In this document: positions 54,994 through 63,581 of the stretch, one piece after another
Layout of the letters: the number at the start of each line of letters is the position of its first letter
How positions within the stretch are numbered: position 1 is the first letter of the stretch
Assembly: GCA_910577755.1 (NCBI GenBank)
Contig: CAJTNL010000011.1
Span: 1-64,000, forward strand
From: an uncultured Eubacteriales bacterium
Lineage (GTDB): Bacteria > Bacillota > Clostridia > Oscillospirales > Acutalibacteraceae
Length of the DNA: 64,000 nt
Direction of reading: 5' to 3'
The notes under the pieces: model-generated
Seen by the model: the letters and a program-made list of their open reading frames with translations, nothing else
What the model was told of the DNA's origin: nothing
The model's database searches: none
Made by a program: the position numbers and the translations under genes

Positions 54994-55013
54994 AAACCCC
55001 ATACGATTGTCAA
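54985..55013 (-). promoter_or_regulatory. Consensus promoter of the birA-bioYBDA operon
   Basis: Minus-strand TTGACA (55013-55008), exactly 17 nt, and TATAAT (54990-54985): both boxes are perfect consensus. The -35 box lies inside the BirA operator, so repressor binding blocks RNA polymerase. Confidence 0.92.
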
Positions 55014-55050
55014 CTAATTTTAAAATAATAGTTTACAATCGTATGGGGTT
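54995..55050 (-). terminator. 22-bp inverted repeat acting as terminator and enclosing the BirA operator
   Basis: Arms 54995-55016 and 55029-55050 pair at 21 of 22 positions. On the minus strand the stem is followed by TTTTATAT, so RNA from the 82-residue gene upstream would form an intrinsic terminator there. The BirA operator lies inside the same repeat. Confidence 0.75.
55007..55038. promoter_or_regulatory. BirA operator
   Basis: TTGTCAACT (55007-55015), 14 nt, AGTTTACAA (55030-55038): this matches the BirA box pattern TTGTNAAC-N14-16-GTTNACAA. It overlaps the -35 box of the birA promoter. Confidence 0.88.
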
Positions 55051-55073
55051 ATGGTAATAAAGAGAAATGAAAT

Positions 55074-55322
55074 TTATTTTTTTTCCGGTCTATTGTGTTG
55101 TGCATCATAAATGGCGTTTAAAATTTGTGTTGTAAACATTGTGGCATATAGCTTTGATTCCGCAAGAGCAAATGCCAGAATACCGTTTGTGTCAATGGTA
55201 CCGTCCTCTTTGCCAAACGCTTGCATGCGCTTCAATTTATTCCCTTGTAATTCAGCTTCCACATTTTGTTGTACAATCGCAGAAATTTCGGCAATATCTT
55301 TTTTGGTTAATTCAATAGCCAT
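55074..55322 (-). CDS. Small conserved-looking protein of unknown function
   Basis: An 82-residue, mostly helical, soluble protein starting MAIELTKKDIAEISAIVQQN and containing FGKEDGTIDTNGILAFALAE. The start follows GGAGG at 8-nt spacing. I do not recognise the family. It lies directly upstream of the bio promoter on the same strand and ends at the terminator/operator repeat. A function in biotin metabolism is not implied. Confidence 0.6.
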   Translation of the reverse strand: MAIELTKKDIAEISAIVQQNVEAELQGNKLKRMQAFGKEDGTIDTNGILAFALAESKLYATMFTTQILNAIYDAQHNRPEKK

Positions 55323-55817
55323 AATGTTTTCCTCCAAAATTGTTTTCTATATTCTAACATGCTTTATGTACGGAATCAACGCTTATGTATGGTAAAGAAG
55401 CGGTAATAAAGAATATGAGATAGATTGTTAGTACCATACTGTGCCAAAATTCAAAAAATCTGTATGATGAAATGTGTATAGCAGACTATTTTGTCATGGA
55501 AAACTCTGTTTGTAGCACATGTACAGCCAGTCTCATTTTCATATGTTCTGTAAATAGCTTTTTTAGAAATCTATTAAGACAGCTAGTTATATATATTTCC
55601 GCTATGTTGACGACTACAGAGCTTCTTTTTAGTATACGACTACCGTATGGTGGCTCAATGGAGACTGATAACACGAAATGTTGTATAAAAAGTGAACATA
55701 CAAAAAAATAAAATAAAAAGGAATGCTGATTTTCAGCATTCCTTTTTATTTAGAGACTTTTGGAAAGAACAGGTTTAGGAATTGTGATGAATTTTATTTA
55801 ACATTTTTTAAAATATC
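55323..55817. other. Divergent intergenic region before miaB
   Basis: Between the minus-strand small gene and the miaB promoter. It contains a 19-bp terminator hairpin (listed). Short open frames on both strands (about 55472-55711) have no SD and no recognised family. Confidence 0.45.
55711..55751. terminator. 19-bp perfect terminator hairpin
   Basis: Arms 55711-55729 and 55733-55751 are perfectly complementary around a TTT loop; A- and T-runs at the ends allow action on both strands. No intact gene precedes it on either side, suggesting a lost gene or a small RNA between 55400 and 55710. Confidence 0.75.
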
Positions 55818-55846
55818 TTGAAGATAACCGCAAAAACTGGTATGAT
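55818..55846 (+). promoter_or_regulatory. Promoter of the miaB-mutS-mutL operon
   Basis: TTGAAG (55818-55823), a 17-nt spacer and TATGAT (55841-55846) lie just upstream of the miaB SD. Confidence 0.7.
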
Positions 55847-55881
55847 GATAAAATACAATTACAATATGGAGGTGTTCAGGA

Positions 55882-57339
55882 TTGAGTTTAAAAAAGCAAA
55901 CGGAGCATGCGATTTTTTCACAAAATAGAGGAGATTGCATTAATGCGGTTGCACAAATTATGGAGATGCGTGCTACAGGTGCAGCTCCGCTTGCATATGT
56001 TACAACATACGGCTGCCAGCAAAATGTTGCAGACAGTGAAAAAATAAAAGGTCAGTTGGAAGAAATGGGGTTTTCTTTTACACAAGATCCTGATTTGGCT
56101 GATTTGATTTTATATAATACATGTGCGATCCGTGAAAATGCCGAATCAAAAGTATTCGGAAAAATCGGCGAGTTAAAGCACAAAAAAAGTAAAAAGCCTT
56201 CATTAATTACCGCAATGTGCGGATGCATGGCTGAACAAGATCACGTAGTAGAGCGTGTGAAAAAAAGCTACCCGTATTTGGATTTGGTGTTTGGCACACA
56301 TATCATACACTATTTACCGCAGCTTTTATTTACGTTTTTAACCAATGGAAAACGTATTTTTGAAAACGGCAGCGAAGATGAAGATAAACAAATTATAGAG
56401 GATTTACCGATTAAGCGTGACAGCGGGCAAGTAGGTGCTTGGTTAACCATTATGTATGGCTGTAATCATTTTTGCAGTTATTGTATTGTGCCTTATGTGC
56501 GCGGTCGTGAACGTAGCCGTGAGCCGGAAGCGATTGAGCAGGAGTTTCGTCAATTGGTAGAGGCGGGCTATAAAGAAATTACACTTTTGGGACAGAATGT
56601 AAACGCTTACGGTAAAACACTGAAAAATCCGATTACATTTTCTGATTTACTGCGTCGTTTGGATCGTGTGGAAGGTGATTACCGCATACGTTTTATGAGT
56701 CCTCACCCAAAAGATGCAACGCCGGAATTGTTTGAAACTATGGCGCAAAGCGAGCATATTGCTCATAGTTTACATTTACCGTTGCAGGCAGGCAATAATC
56801 GTGTTTTAAAGGCAATGAGACGAAATTACACAAGAGAACAATTTTTGGAATTAGTGGAACAAGCTCGTGCCCATATGCCGGATATTACGTTTACTACAGA
56901 TTTGATTGTCGGATTTCCTGGCGAAACATATGAAGAATTTTTGGAAACTGTAGATATGCTTCAAAAGGTTAAATTTAATTCTTTGTTTACTTTTATTTAT
57001 TCACCCCGTGCCGGAACAAAAGCGGCCGTAATGGAAGATCATGTCCCTGCGCAAGAGAAGTCACGGTGGTTTCAGGAGCTTTGGAAAGAGCAGGAGGCAA
57101 TTGTGGCGCAGACAAGTCCTGCAATGGTAGGCACAGTACAACGTGTGTTGGTACAAGGATATAATGATAAGAAAACCATGCTTATGGGTAAAACAGAAGG
57201 TAATATGAACTGTGAATTTATTGGCGACGATAGTTTAATTGGTACTTTCGTGCATGTGAAAATAACCGAGTCGCCTAATTTTGCATTAAAAGGTACGGTA
57301 CTGAATGAACCGATCAATGATATAACAGGGGGATATTAA
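55882..57339 (+). CDS. miaB: tRNA 2-methylthio-N6-isopentenyladenosine synthase MiaB
   Basis: A 485-residue radical SAM methylthiotransferase that adds the methylthio group to i6A37 of tRNA, completing the modification started by MiaA (encoded downstream). The N-terminal auxiliary-cluster cysteines are in YGCQQN (about residue 45), NTCAIREN (about 81) and AMCGCMAEQ (about 115); the radical SAM triplet is in GCNHFCSYCIVPYVRG (about 193-208). The C-terminal TRAM domain follows. The TTG at 55882 follows GGAGGTG at 7-nt spacing. The first ~35 residues are an extra N-terminal segment. Confidence 0.95.
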   Translation: MSLKKQTEHAIFSQNRGDCINAVAQIMEMRATGAAPLAYVTTYGCQQNVADSEKIKGQLEEMGFSFTQDPDLADLILYNTCAIRENAESKVFGKIGELKHKKSKKPSLITAMCGCMAEQDHVVERVKKSYPYLDLVFGTHIIHYLPQLLFTFLTNGKRIFENGSEDEDKQIIEDLPIKRDSGQVGAWLTIMYGCNHFCSYCIVPYVRGRERSREPEAIEQEFRQLVEAGYKEITLLGQNVNAYGKTLKNPITFSDLLRRLDRVEGDYRIRFMSPHPKDATPELFETMAQSEHIAHSLHLPLQAGNNRVLKAMRRNYTREQFLELVEQARAHMPDITFTTDLIVGFPGETYEEFLETVDMLQKVKFNSLFTFIYSPRAGTKAAVMEDHVPAQEKSRWFQELWKEQEAIVAQTSPAMVGTVQRVLVQGYNDKKTMLMGKTEGNMNCEFIGDDSLIGTFVHVKITESPNFALKGTVLNEPINDITGGY

Positions 57340-57340
57340 A

Positions 57341-57748
57341 ATGGATGTTATTGAACTAACAAGAGAGTTGGGCAAAGCAATTCAAAGAGACGAGCGTTAT
57401 ATTGCAATGCAGGTTGCACGCCAAAACAGCGATAATGATGAAGAATTACAAGAGCTAATCGGTCAATTTAACTTAAAAAGAATGTCAATCAATAATGAAG
57501 CGGCAAAGGATGATAGAGATGAAGCTAAATTAAAGCGGCTGAATGACGAATTACGGGAGACTTATGCAAAGGTTATGCAAAATAAAAACATGGTGGCTTA
57601 TAATGAAGCAAAAGAGTTGATGGATAATATGCTTAAACGAGTTAACGCTATATTGAGTATTTCTGCTGACGGTGGTGATCCTGAACTGGCAGACTTAACA
57701 GAGGAGGATTGCGGCGGTTCCTGTGCAAGTTGCGCTGGATGTCATTAA
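57341..57748 (+). CDS. YlbF/YmcA-family regulator with C-terminal Cys cluster
   Basis: A 135-residue helical protein. The body (MDVIELTRELGKAIQRDERY, then YNEAKELMDNMLKRVN) fits the YlbF/YmcA family. In Bacillus these form a complex with YaaT that carries [4Fe-4S] clusters and influences RNase Y processing, sporulation and competence. The C-terminus adds CGGSCASCAGCH, a possible cluster site that some clostridial members carry. It starts one nt after miaB and precedes mutS, so it is in the operon. Confidence 0.85.
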   Translation: MDVIELTRELGKAIQRDERYIAMQVARQNSDNDEELQELIGQFNLKRMSINNEAAKDDRDEAKLKRLNDELRETYAKVMQNKNMVAYNEAKELMDNMLKRVNAILSISADGGDPELADLTEEDCGGSCASCAGCH

Positions 57749-57769
57749 GCTAATTTTAGTTATATTATT

Positions 57770-57784
57770 GCGGACAATGTCCGC
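57770..57784 (+). other. Short palindrome before mutS
   Basis: GCGGACA (57770-57776) and TGTCCGC (57778-57784) form a near-perfect palindrome between the YlbF-family gene and mutS; its role is unclear. Confidence 0.3.
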
Positions 57785-57809
57785 TGATACATAAAAACGA
57801 GGTGCAATC

Positions 57810-60440
57810 ATGGCAGATTTATCGCCTATGATGAAGCAATATTTTCAAATTAAAGAGCAGACCCCCGAAACTTTATTATTTTTTCGTTTGGGTGATTTTT
57901 ATGAGCTGTTTTATGATGATGCTAAGCTGGTATCGGCTGAATTGGAGCTGACCCTAACTGGGCGGGATTGTGGACAGGCGGAGCGTGCGCCAATGTGCGG
58001 CGTGCCGTACCATAGTGCTGAATCTTATATAGCCAGGTTAGTAGCTAAGGGATATAAGGTAGCAATTTGCGAGCAAGTAGAAACACCTGCTCAGGCAAAG
58101 GGTGGGCTGGTAAAGCGTGAGATTGTTCGTGTTATTACACCTGGTACTGTTATGGAAAGCAGTATGCTGGATGAAGCCAAGAACAATTTCATTTGCGCTG
58201 TTTGTACAAGCGATAATCAGGCCGGTATTTGTTTTGCAGATATTTCGACTGGAGAACTGCACGCAACTACGTTGCAAGGTACTTCAATTTCGGAGTTAGA
58301 ACTGCATATGAAAAATGAGATGACACGTTTTTCTCCCAGAGAGATTCTGATTAATGGACAAACCTTAGAGCTTAGAGATTTACCTAAATTTCTGCGCGAG
58401 AAGCTTTCTACTTTATTAGAATGTCTGGAGGATGCAAAATTTGAGTTGGATTCATGTACGGCTACTGTATGCAGTCAGTTTCAAGGAAATTCTCTGCAGG
58501 ATTTACATATTGATGATAAACCGCTGATTATTAGATGCGTTGGCGCGCTGTTGGATTATTTGAAGCGTACACAACGTACTGGTATGGAGCGTATGAATCG
58601 TATTGTATTGTATACTAATGCACAATATATGCAGCTTGATATGAATGCCAGACGTAATTTGGAATTGACCGAAACAATGCGTAGTAAAGAGAAGAGAGGT
58701 TCTTTGCTGTGGGTGCTTGATAAAACCAAAACGCCTATGGGTAAACGTTTGATACGTACATGGTTGGAACGTCCGCTTCTCAATCCGGTTTCTATCCAGA
58801 AGCGGCAGCATGCTGTAGGAGAGCTTATCAGAAATATTCCGTTTATGGACGGTATTGCGACGCAGTTAAGCGGTATGCATGATTTGGAGCGTTTAATGAC
58901 CAGAATCGTATACGGTTCTGCTAATGGTCGTGAATTACGCAGCTTACTTACCGGAATTGAACGTCTGCCGGCTATTTACAATTTAATGAAAGATGTTTCT
59001 TGCAATTTACTTAAAGAGCTTATTGAACAAATTGATTTGCTTGAAGATGTTGCCGCGCTGATTTTTTCCGCAATTGTAGAGGATCCTCCGTTTTCGATTC
59101 GAGAAGGTAACATTATAAAAAAAGGCTATAATGCAGAGTTAGATCAATTGAAAAACGATATGGAAAACGGAAAAAGTTTAATTGCACAGATGGAGGCTTT
59201 TGAAAAAGAAAAAACCGGTATTCCCAAACTGAAAATCAGCTATAATCGCGTATTTGGTTATTATATTGAGATTTCTAATTCTTATCTTAAGCAAGTGCCG
59301 GATACCTATATTCGTAAGCAAACCTTGACCAATTGTGAGCGCTATATCACACAGGAGCTTAAAGAACTTGAGGTTCGCATTTTAGGGGCGCATGATAAAT
59401 CGATACAATTGGAAAGCGTGTTGTTTGAAGAAATTCGCAAACATATAGCCGACCAGTTGGTGCGAATTCAAACTACAGCAGAAGCTATAGCCAAACTAGA
59501 TGTTCTCAATTCTTTTGCGCATGTTTCGCTCCAGCAAAATTATGTATGCCCTGAAGTGAATTTGGGCGGAAAAATTTTGCTCAAAGAAAGTCGCCATCCG
59601 GTAATAGAGGTACTGTTGGACGGCGCTGTGTTTGTACCAAATGATGTGCTGCTTGACAAAAATGAGAATCGGGTAGCGATTATTACAGGACCGAATATGG
59701 CAGGTAAATCTACTTATATGCGTCAAGTGGCTTTAATCGTTTTAATGGCGCAAATCGGTTGTTTTGTGCCGGCGGCATCGGCTGAAATCGGTATTACAGA
59801 TGGTATTTTTACACGAGTAGGCGCTTCTGATGATCTGGCTTCGGGACAGTCTACTTTTATGGTGGAAATGTCAGAAGTTGCAGATATTTTACAACATGCT
59901 ACCAGTGATAGTCTGCTGATTTTAGATGAAATAGGACGGGGGACTTCTACCTATGACGGTATGAGTATTGCCCGCGCTGTACTAGAATATGTGGCAGACA
60001 CCACATGCCTTGGTGCAAAAGCGCTATTTGCCACTCATTATCATGAATTAACTGTTTTAGAGGATTTGATGCACGGCGTGAAGAATTATAACATTGCGGT
60101 TAAAAAGCATGGTGATGATATGACGTTCTTGCGCCGTATTGTCCGAGGTGGAGCTGACGATAGCTTCGGTATTGCGGTAGCAAAGCTGGCGGGCGTACCT
60201 GTTTCGGTGGTAACAAGGGCAAAGGCAATCTTAAAGGAATTGGAAAGTATGCCGCAGACACAAGTTACTGCAAAGAAAACCAACGAACATCCTGCTAAAG
60301 GAGAGAGCCAGCTCTCATTTATAGCATCTACACAGCATGCGGCGTTGAAAAAATTACAGAAATTAGATGTAAATACTTTAACGCCGATTGAGTGTATGCA
60401 AACATTGTTTGAACTTAGTCAATTGGTGAAAGAAGAATAA
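57810..60440 (+). CDS. mutS: DNA mismatch repair protein MutS
   Basis: An 876-residue mismatch-recognition ATPase. N-terminal mismatch-binding motif: LLFFRLGDFYELFYDDA (Phe-X-Glu variant near 31-34). The connector, lever and clamp domains follow, then the ATPase domain with Walker A GPNMAGKST (about residue 627), Walker B LLILDEIGRGTSTYDG, and ATHYHELT. The C-terminus contains a beta-clamp-like QLSFI stretch. SD GAGGTG precedes the ATG. mutL follows after 37 nt. Confidence 0.97.
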   Translation: MADLSPMMKQYFQIKEQTPETLLFFRLGDFYELFYDDAKLVSAELELTLTGRDCGQAERAPMCGVPYHSAESYIARLVAKGYKVAICEQVETPAQAKGGLVKREIVRVITPGTVMESSMLDEAKNNFICAVCTSDNQAGICFADISTGELHATTLQGTSISELELHMKNEMTRFSPREILINGQTLELRDLPKFLREKLSTLLECLEDAKFELDSCTATVCSQFQGNSLQDLHIDDKPLIIRCVGALLDYLKRTQRTGMERMNRIVLYTNAQYMQLDMNARRNLELTETMRSKEKRGSLLWVLDKTKTPMGKRLIRTWLERPLLNPVSIQKRQHAVGELIRNIPFMDGIATQLSGMHDLERLMTRIVYGSANGRELRSLLTGIERLPAIYNLMKDVSCNLLKELIEQIDLLEDVAALIFSAIVEDPPFSIREGNIIKKGYNAELDQLKNDMENGKSLIAQMEAFEKEKTGIPKLKISYNRVFGYYIEISNSYLKQVPDTYIRKQTLTNCERYITQELKELEVRILGAHDKSIQLESVLFEEIRKHIADQLVRIQTTAEAIAKLDVLNSFAHVSLQQNYVCPEVNLGGKILLKESRHPVIEVLLDGAVFVPNDVLLDKNENRVAIITGPNMAGKSTYMRQVALIVLMAQIGCFVPAASAEIGITDGIFTRVGASDDLASGQSTFMVEMSEVADILQHATSDSLLILDEIGRGTSTYDGMSIARAVLEYVADTTCLGAKALFATHYHELTVLEDLMHGVKNYNIAVKKHGDDMTFLRRIVRGGADDSFGIAVAKLAGVPVSVVTRAKAILKELESMPQTQVTAKKTNEHPAKGESQLSFIASTQHAALKKLQKLDVNTLTPIECMQTLFELSQLVKEE

Positions 60441-60477
60441 ATACAGAGCGCATATAAAACAAGGGAAGAAGGTTTTT

Positions 60478-62547
60478 ATGGGTAAAATTCAGGTGTTGGA
60501 CAAACATATTGCAGAGTTGATTGCGGCGGGTGAAGTAATAGACAGACCGGCTTCGGTTATTAAAGAGCTGGTAGAAAATGCAATTGATGCCGGAGCAACA
60601 GCGATTACTGTAGACATTAAAAATGGCGGCGTAACCTTTATGCGTGTATCTGATAATGGCTGCGGCATGTTGCGCGAAGATGTTCCGACTGCCTTTTTAC
60701 GTCATGCTACCAGTAAAATTTGCAAACAAGACGATTTAAATGCTATTGGTACTTTAGGATTTCGTGGTGAGGCTATGGCTTCCATTGCTGCGGTTGCTGC
60801 GGTTGAAGTAACGACAAGAACAGCAGATGAACTAGCGGGTACCTATTATGCTATTCGAGGTGGAGAGCAAATAGAGTATAAAGATTGCGGATGCCCACAA
60901 GGGACAACCGTTATTGTAAAAGATATTTTCTATAATGTGCCTGCCCGTATGAAATTTTTAAAAAAAGATACTGTGGAAGCCAATGCTGTTGCTGGAATTG
61001 TAGATAAGATTGCGTTATCGCATCCTGAAATTGCCCTACGTTTTATACGGGACGGAAAAGAAACATTACATACACCGGGGGACGGACAGTTAAAGTCGGC
61101 CGTTTATGCAGTGTTTGGAAAAGTTTTTACAGATGGACTGCTTCCTGTGGAATATGAATATGAACATATCAAGGTATGGGGGTTTATCAGCAAGCCGTCT
61201 GCGGCAAGACCAAACCGAAGTATGCAACAATTCTTTATCAATGGCAGATATGTAAAAAGCCGGACTGCTGCGGCAGCCTTGGAGCAAGCCTTTAAGGGTT
61301 CTTTAATGGTCGGTAAATTTCCAGGGTGTGTGTTGCATATGCAGTTGGCTTATGGAGCCGTGGATGTCAATGTGCATCCTAATAAATTAGAGGTACGCTT
61401 TATTAATGAAAAACCAATTTTTAATGCTGTCTATTATGGTGTACAGACGGCTTTAAACCAGGGTGATCGTCCAATGGTGATGAATATAGCGCAAGTGACT
61501 CAACCGCAACCTTTGAATGTACCGCCGGAAAAACCGATACAGATGAAAATACAAACCTCTTTTCAAAAGCCTGTGGAGAAGCAAGCAAATACAGCATTTG
61601 TAAAATTAGCGCCCACTATAGAACAAAATCAAACTGTAAATAAATCTGTATCCAATTTTGTGAATAGGATTGTAAATCGTAGGGGAATTAACAGAATTAT
61701 TCTTGAGGACAGCGGTGACGTTCATTTGCCACCTCCACCTCCACCCAAAGGACCTGCTGCAAATAGTTGGACAGAGAACTCCCGCATTGGAAATTCTGAT
61801 ATTAATATTATGGTAGACGATGGTGAGAATTTGACGCACAGATCTTCTTCCGTACTATCTGAAAAGGAAAGCGTGATACCAAAGGAATCATTGGGATCAT
61901 CGGTGCAATTGGAATCTAATACAGTAACACCAAAAAAGTATACAGCAGAGGAGATATCAGAAAAACCATTTATAGAACCTCTGCGTTTAATTGGAGAGGC
62001 TTTTGGTACTTATATTATTGCAGAGAGAAATTGTCAAGAATTGATTTTGATTGATAAGCATGCAGCTCATGAGCGTATGCTTTACGAAAAGTTAAAAAAG
62101 CAAGCACCTGGTTCCGAGTCACAAATGCTATTACAGCCAATACCTGTTACGCTGGAAAAGGATGAGTATGCTATGGCGCTGCAATCATTAGAGTTATTCC
62201 AACAGGCAGGCTTTGAGCTAGATGATTTTGGTGGTGGGACTATTTTGGTACGCAGTGCTCCTATTTCTATGGAACGGGAGGATATTTCTTATGCGGTTAT
62301 GGAAATGGCCGGATATTTAAACCAGCATAAAAGCGTCTTAACAACTGAACGCTTAGACTGGTTATATCATAATGTTGCATGCAGAGCGGCTATAAAAGCA
62401 GGGGATAAAAGCTCGCCAGAGGAGTTGATAGCATTGGTGGAACAATTAGAAGCAGACAATTCCATTCGTTATTGTCCTCATGGGCGTCCTGTAACCATTA
62501 TTTTAAAGAAAAAAGATTTGGAGAAGCAATTTGGCCGTATACAGTAA
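60478..62547 (+). CDS. mutL: DNA mismatch repair endonuclease MutL
   Basis: A 689-residue protein. N-terminal GHKL ATPase: ELVENAIDAGA, DNGCGM, LGFRGEA, and the transducer domain to about 330. A long, low-complexity linker with a run of prolines (near 417-423) follows; the C-terminal dimerisation domain (about 490-689) has the endonuclease motif DKHAAHERMLYE (about 525-536; canonical D-Q-H-A-X2-E with K for Q) and ends with SxxxCPHGRP near 672. Thus it is the nicking type used by MutH-less bacteria. Confidence 0.96.
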   Translation: MGKIQVLDKHIAELIAAGEVIDRPASVIKELVENAIDAGATAITVDIKNGGVTFMRVSDNGCGMLREDVPTAFLRHATSKICKQDDLNAIGTLGFRGEAMASIAAVAAVEVTTRTADELAGTYYAIRGGEQIEYKDCGCPQGTTVIVKDIFYNVPARMKFLKKDTVEANAVAGIVDKIALSHPEIALRFIRDGKETLHTPGDGQLKSAVYAVFGKVFTDGLLPVEYEYEHIKVWGFISKPSAARPNRSMQQFFINGRYVKSRTAAAALEQAFKGSLMVGKFPGCVLHMQLAYGAVDVNVHPNKLEVRFINEKPIFNAVYYGVQTALNQGDRPMVMNIAQVTQPQPLNVPPEKPIQMKIQTSFQKPVEKQANTAFVKLAPTIEQNQTVNKSVSNFVNRIVNRRGINRIILEDSGDVHLPPPPPPKGPAANSWTENSRIGNSDINIMVDDGENLTHRSSSVLSEKESVIPKESLGSSVQLESNTVTPKKYTAEEISEKPFIEPLRLIGEAFGTYIIAERNCQELILIDKHAAHERMLYEKLKKQAPGSESQMLLQPIPVTLEKDEYAMALQSLELFQQAGFELDDFGGGTILVRSAPISMEREDISYAVMEMAGYLNQHKSVLTTERLDWLYHNVACRAAIKAGDKSSPEELIALVEQLEADNSIRYCPHGRPVTIILKKKDLEKQFGRIQ

Positions 62548-62602
62548 TGTTTGTTTTTGCTGGTTTGCGGAATTATTTTTACAGTATACTAAGGGGTGCA
62601 AT

Positions 62603-63559
62603 ATGGAACAACATCGGTCAGAACAAAAAATTCCTCTGATTGTGATAGTAGGACCAACTGCTTCGGGAAAAAGTAAATTAGCTGTAAAACTGGCGCAATG
62701 GAAAAAAACCGAAATTGTTTCTGCTGATTCTATGCAAATTTATCGAGGTATGCAAATTGGAACCGCAAAGCCAACTGAAGAGGAAATGCAGGGAATTACA
62801 CATCATTTAATCGATTTTGTAAATTTGGAGCAATCCTTTAGCGTGGCGGATTATGTTGTTCTTGCAAAACGGTGTGTAGCTGCTATTGCACAACAAGGTA
62901 AACTGCCCATTATGGTTGGTGGTACAGGACTTTATATTAATTCTTTTTTGAATAACTTGCAGTTTACCAGTCAAGACAAGGACAAAGATTTATGCGATCA
63001 GTTGGCGCGAAAAGCTGAGCGGCAAGGGATAGAAATGTTGGTAGAGGAACTGCGTTCCTTTGACCCGCAATCGGCTGATCGGATTGACCCGCACAATGTA
63101 AGTCGCATCATACGTGCTATTGAGATATACAGAACCACTGGTATTACAATGACGGAGCATATGATTCATTCGCGTTTAGAGCCGTCCCCATATTCTTACT
63201 GTATGATTGGACTGGATTATACGGATCGAAATATTCTTTACGAACAGATCAATCAGCGGGTGGAAAAAATGCTTGAAATGGGTCTAGTGAAGGAAGCAAG
63301 AGAGGTATTAGAATTTAAAAATAGCCAAACAGCTTTGCAGGCTATTGGTTATAAAGAATTAATACCATATTTTTACGGTGATTTGACTTTGCATGAGGCG
63401 GTAGATAATATTAAACGGGAAACTCGCAGATATGCTAAACGTCAGCTTACATGGTTTCGAAGGAATCAAAATATTCATTGGTTGAAAGTTGACGAGATAG
63501 GAAGCACAGAAAAACTGATAGAACAAGCGAAAAAGATTGTAGAAAATTTTAAATTTTAG
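62603..63559 (+). CDS. miaA: tRNA dimethylallyltransferase MiaA
   Basis: A 318-residue enzyme that adds the isopentenyl group to A37 of tRNAs reading UNN codons, providing the substrate for MiaB. P-loop GPTASGKSKLAV (about residues 14-25), SADSMQIYRGMQIGTAKP, then the GGTGLYINS motif near 96 are visible. ATG 62603 follows AAGGGGTG; the upstream part of the frame lies at the end of mutL. Both i6A modification genes flank the mismatch repair genes here. Confidence 0.95.
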   Translation: MEQHRSEQKIPLIVIVGPTASGKSKLAVKLAQWKKTEIVSADSMQIYRGMQIGTAKPTEEEMQGITHHLIDFVNLEQSFSVADYVVLAKRCVAAIAQQGKLPIMVGGTGLYINSFLNNLQFTSQDKDKDLCDQLARKAERQGIEMLVEELRSFDPQSADRIDPHNVSRIIRAIEIYRTTGITMTEHMIHSRLEPSPYSYCMIGLDYTDRNILYEQINQRVEKMLEMGLVKEAREVLEFKNSQTALQAIGYKELIPYFYGDLTLHEAVDNIKRETRRYAKRQLTWFRRNQNIHWLKVDEIGSTEKLIEQAKKIVENFKF

Positions 63560-63581
63560 CACAGAAAGTAAAGGCTTTGAC

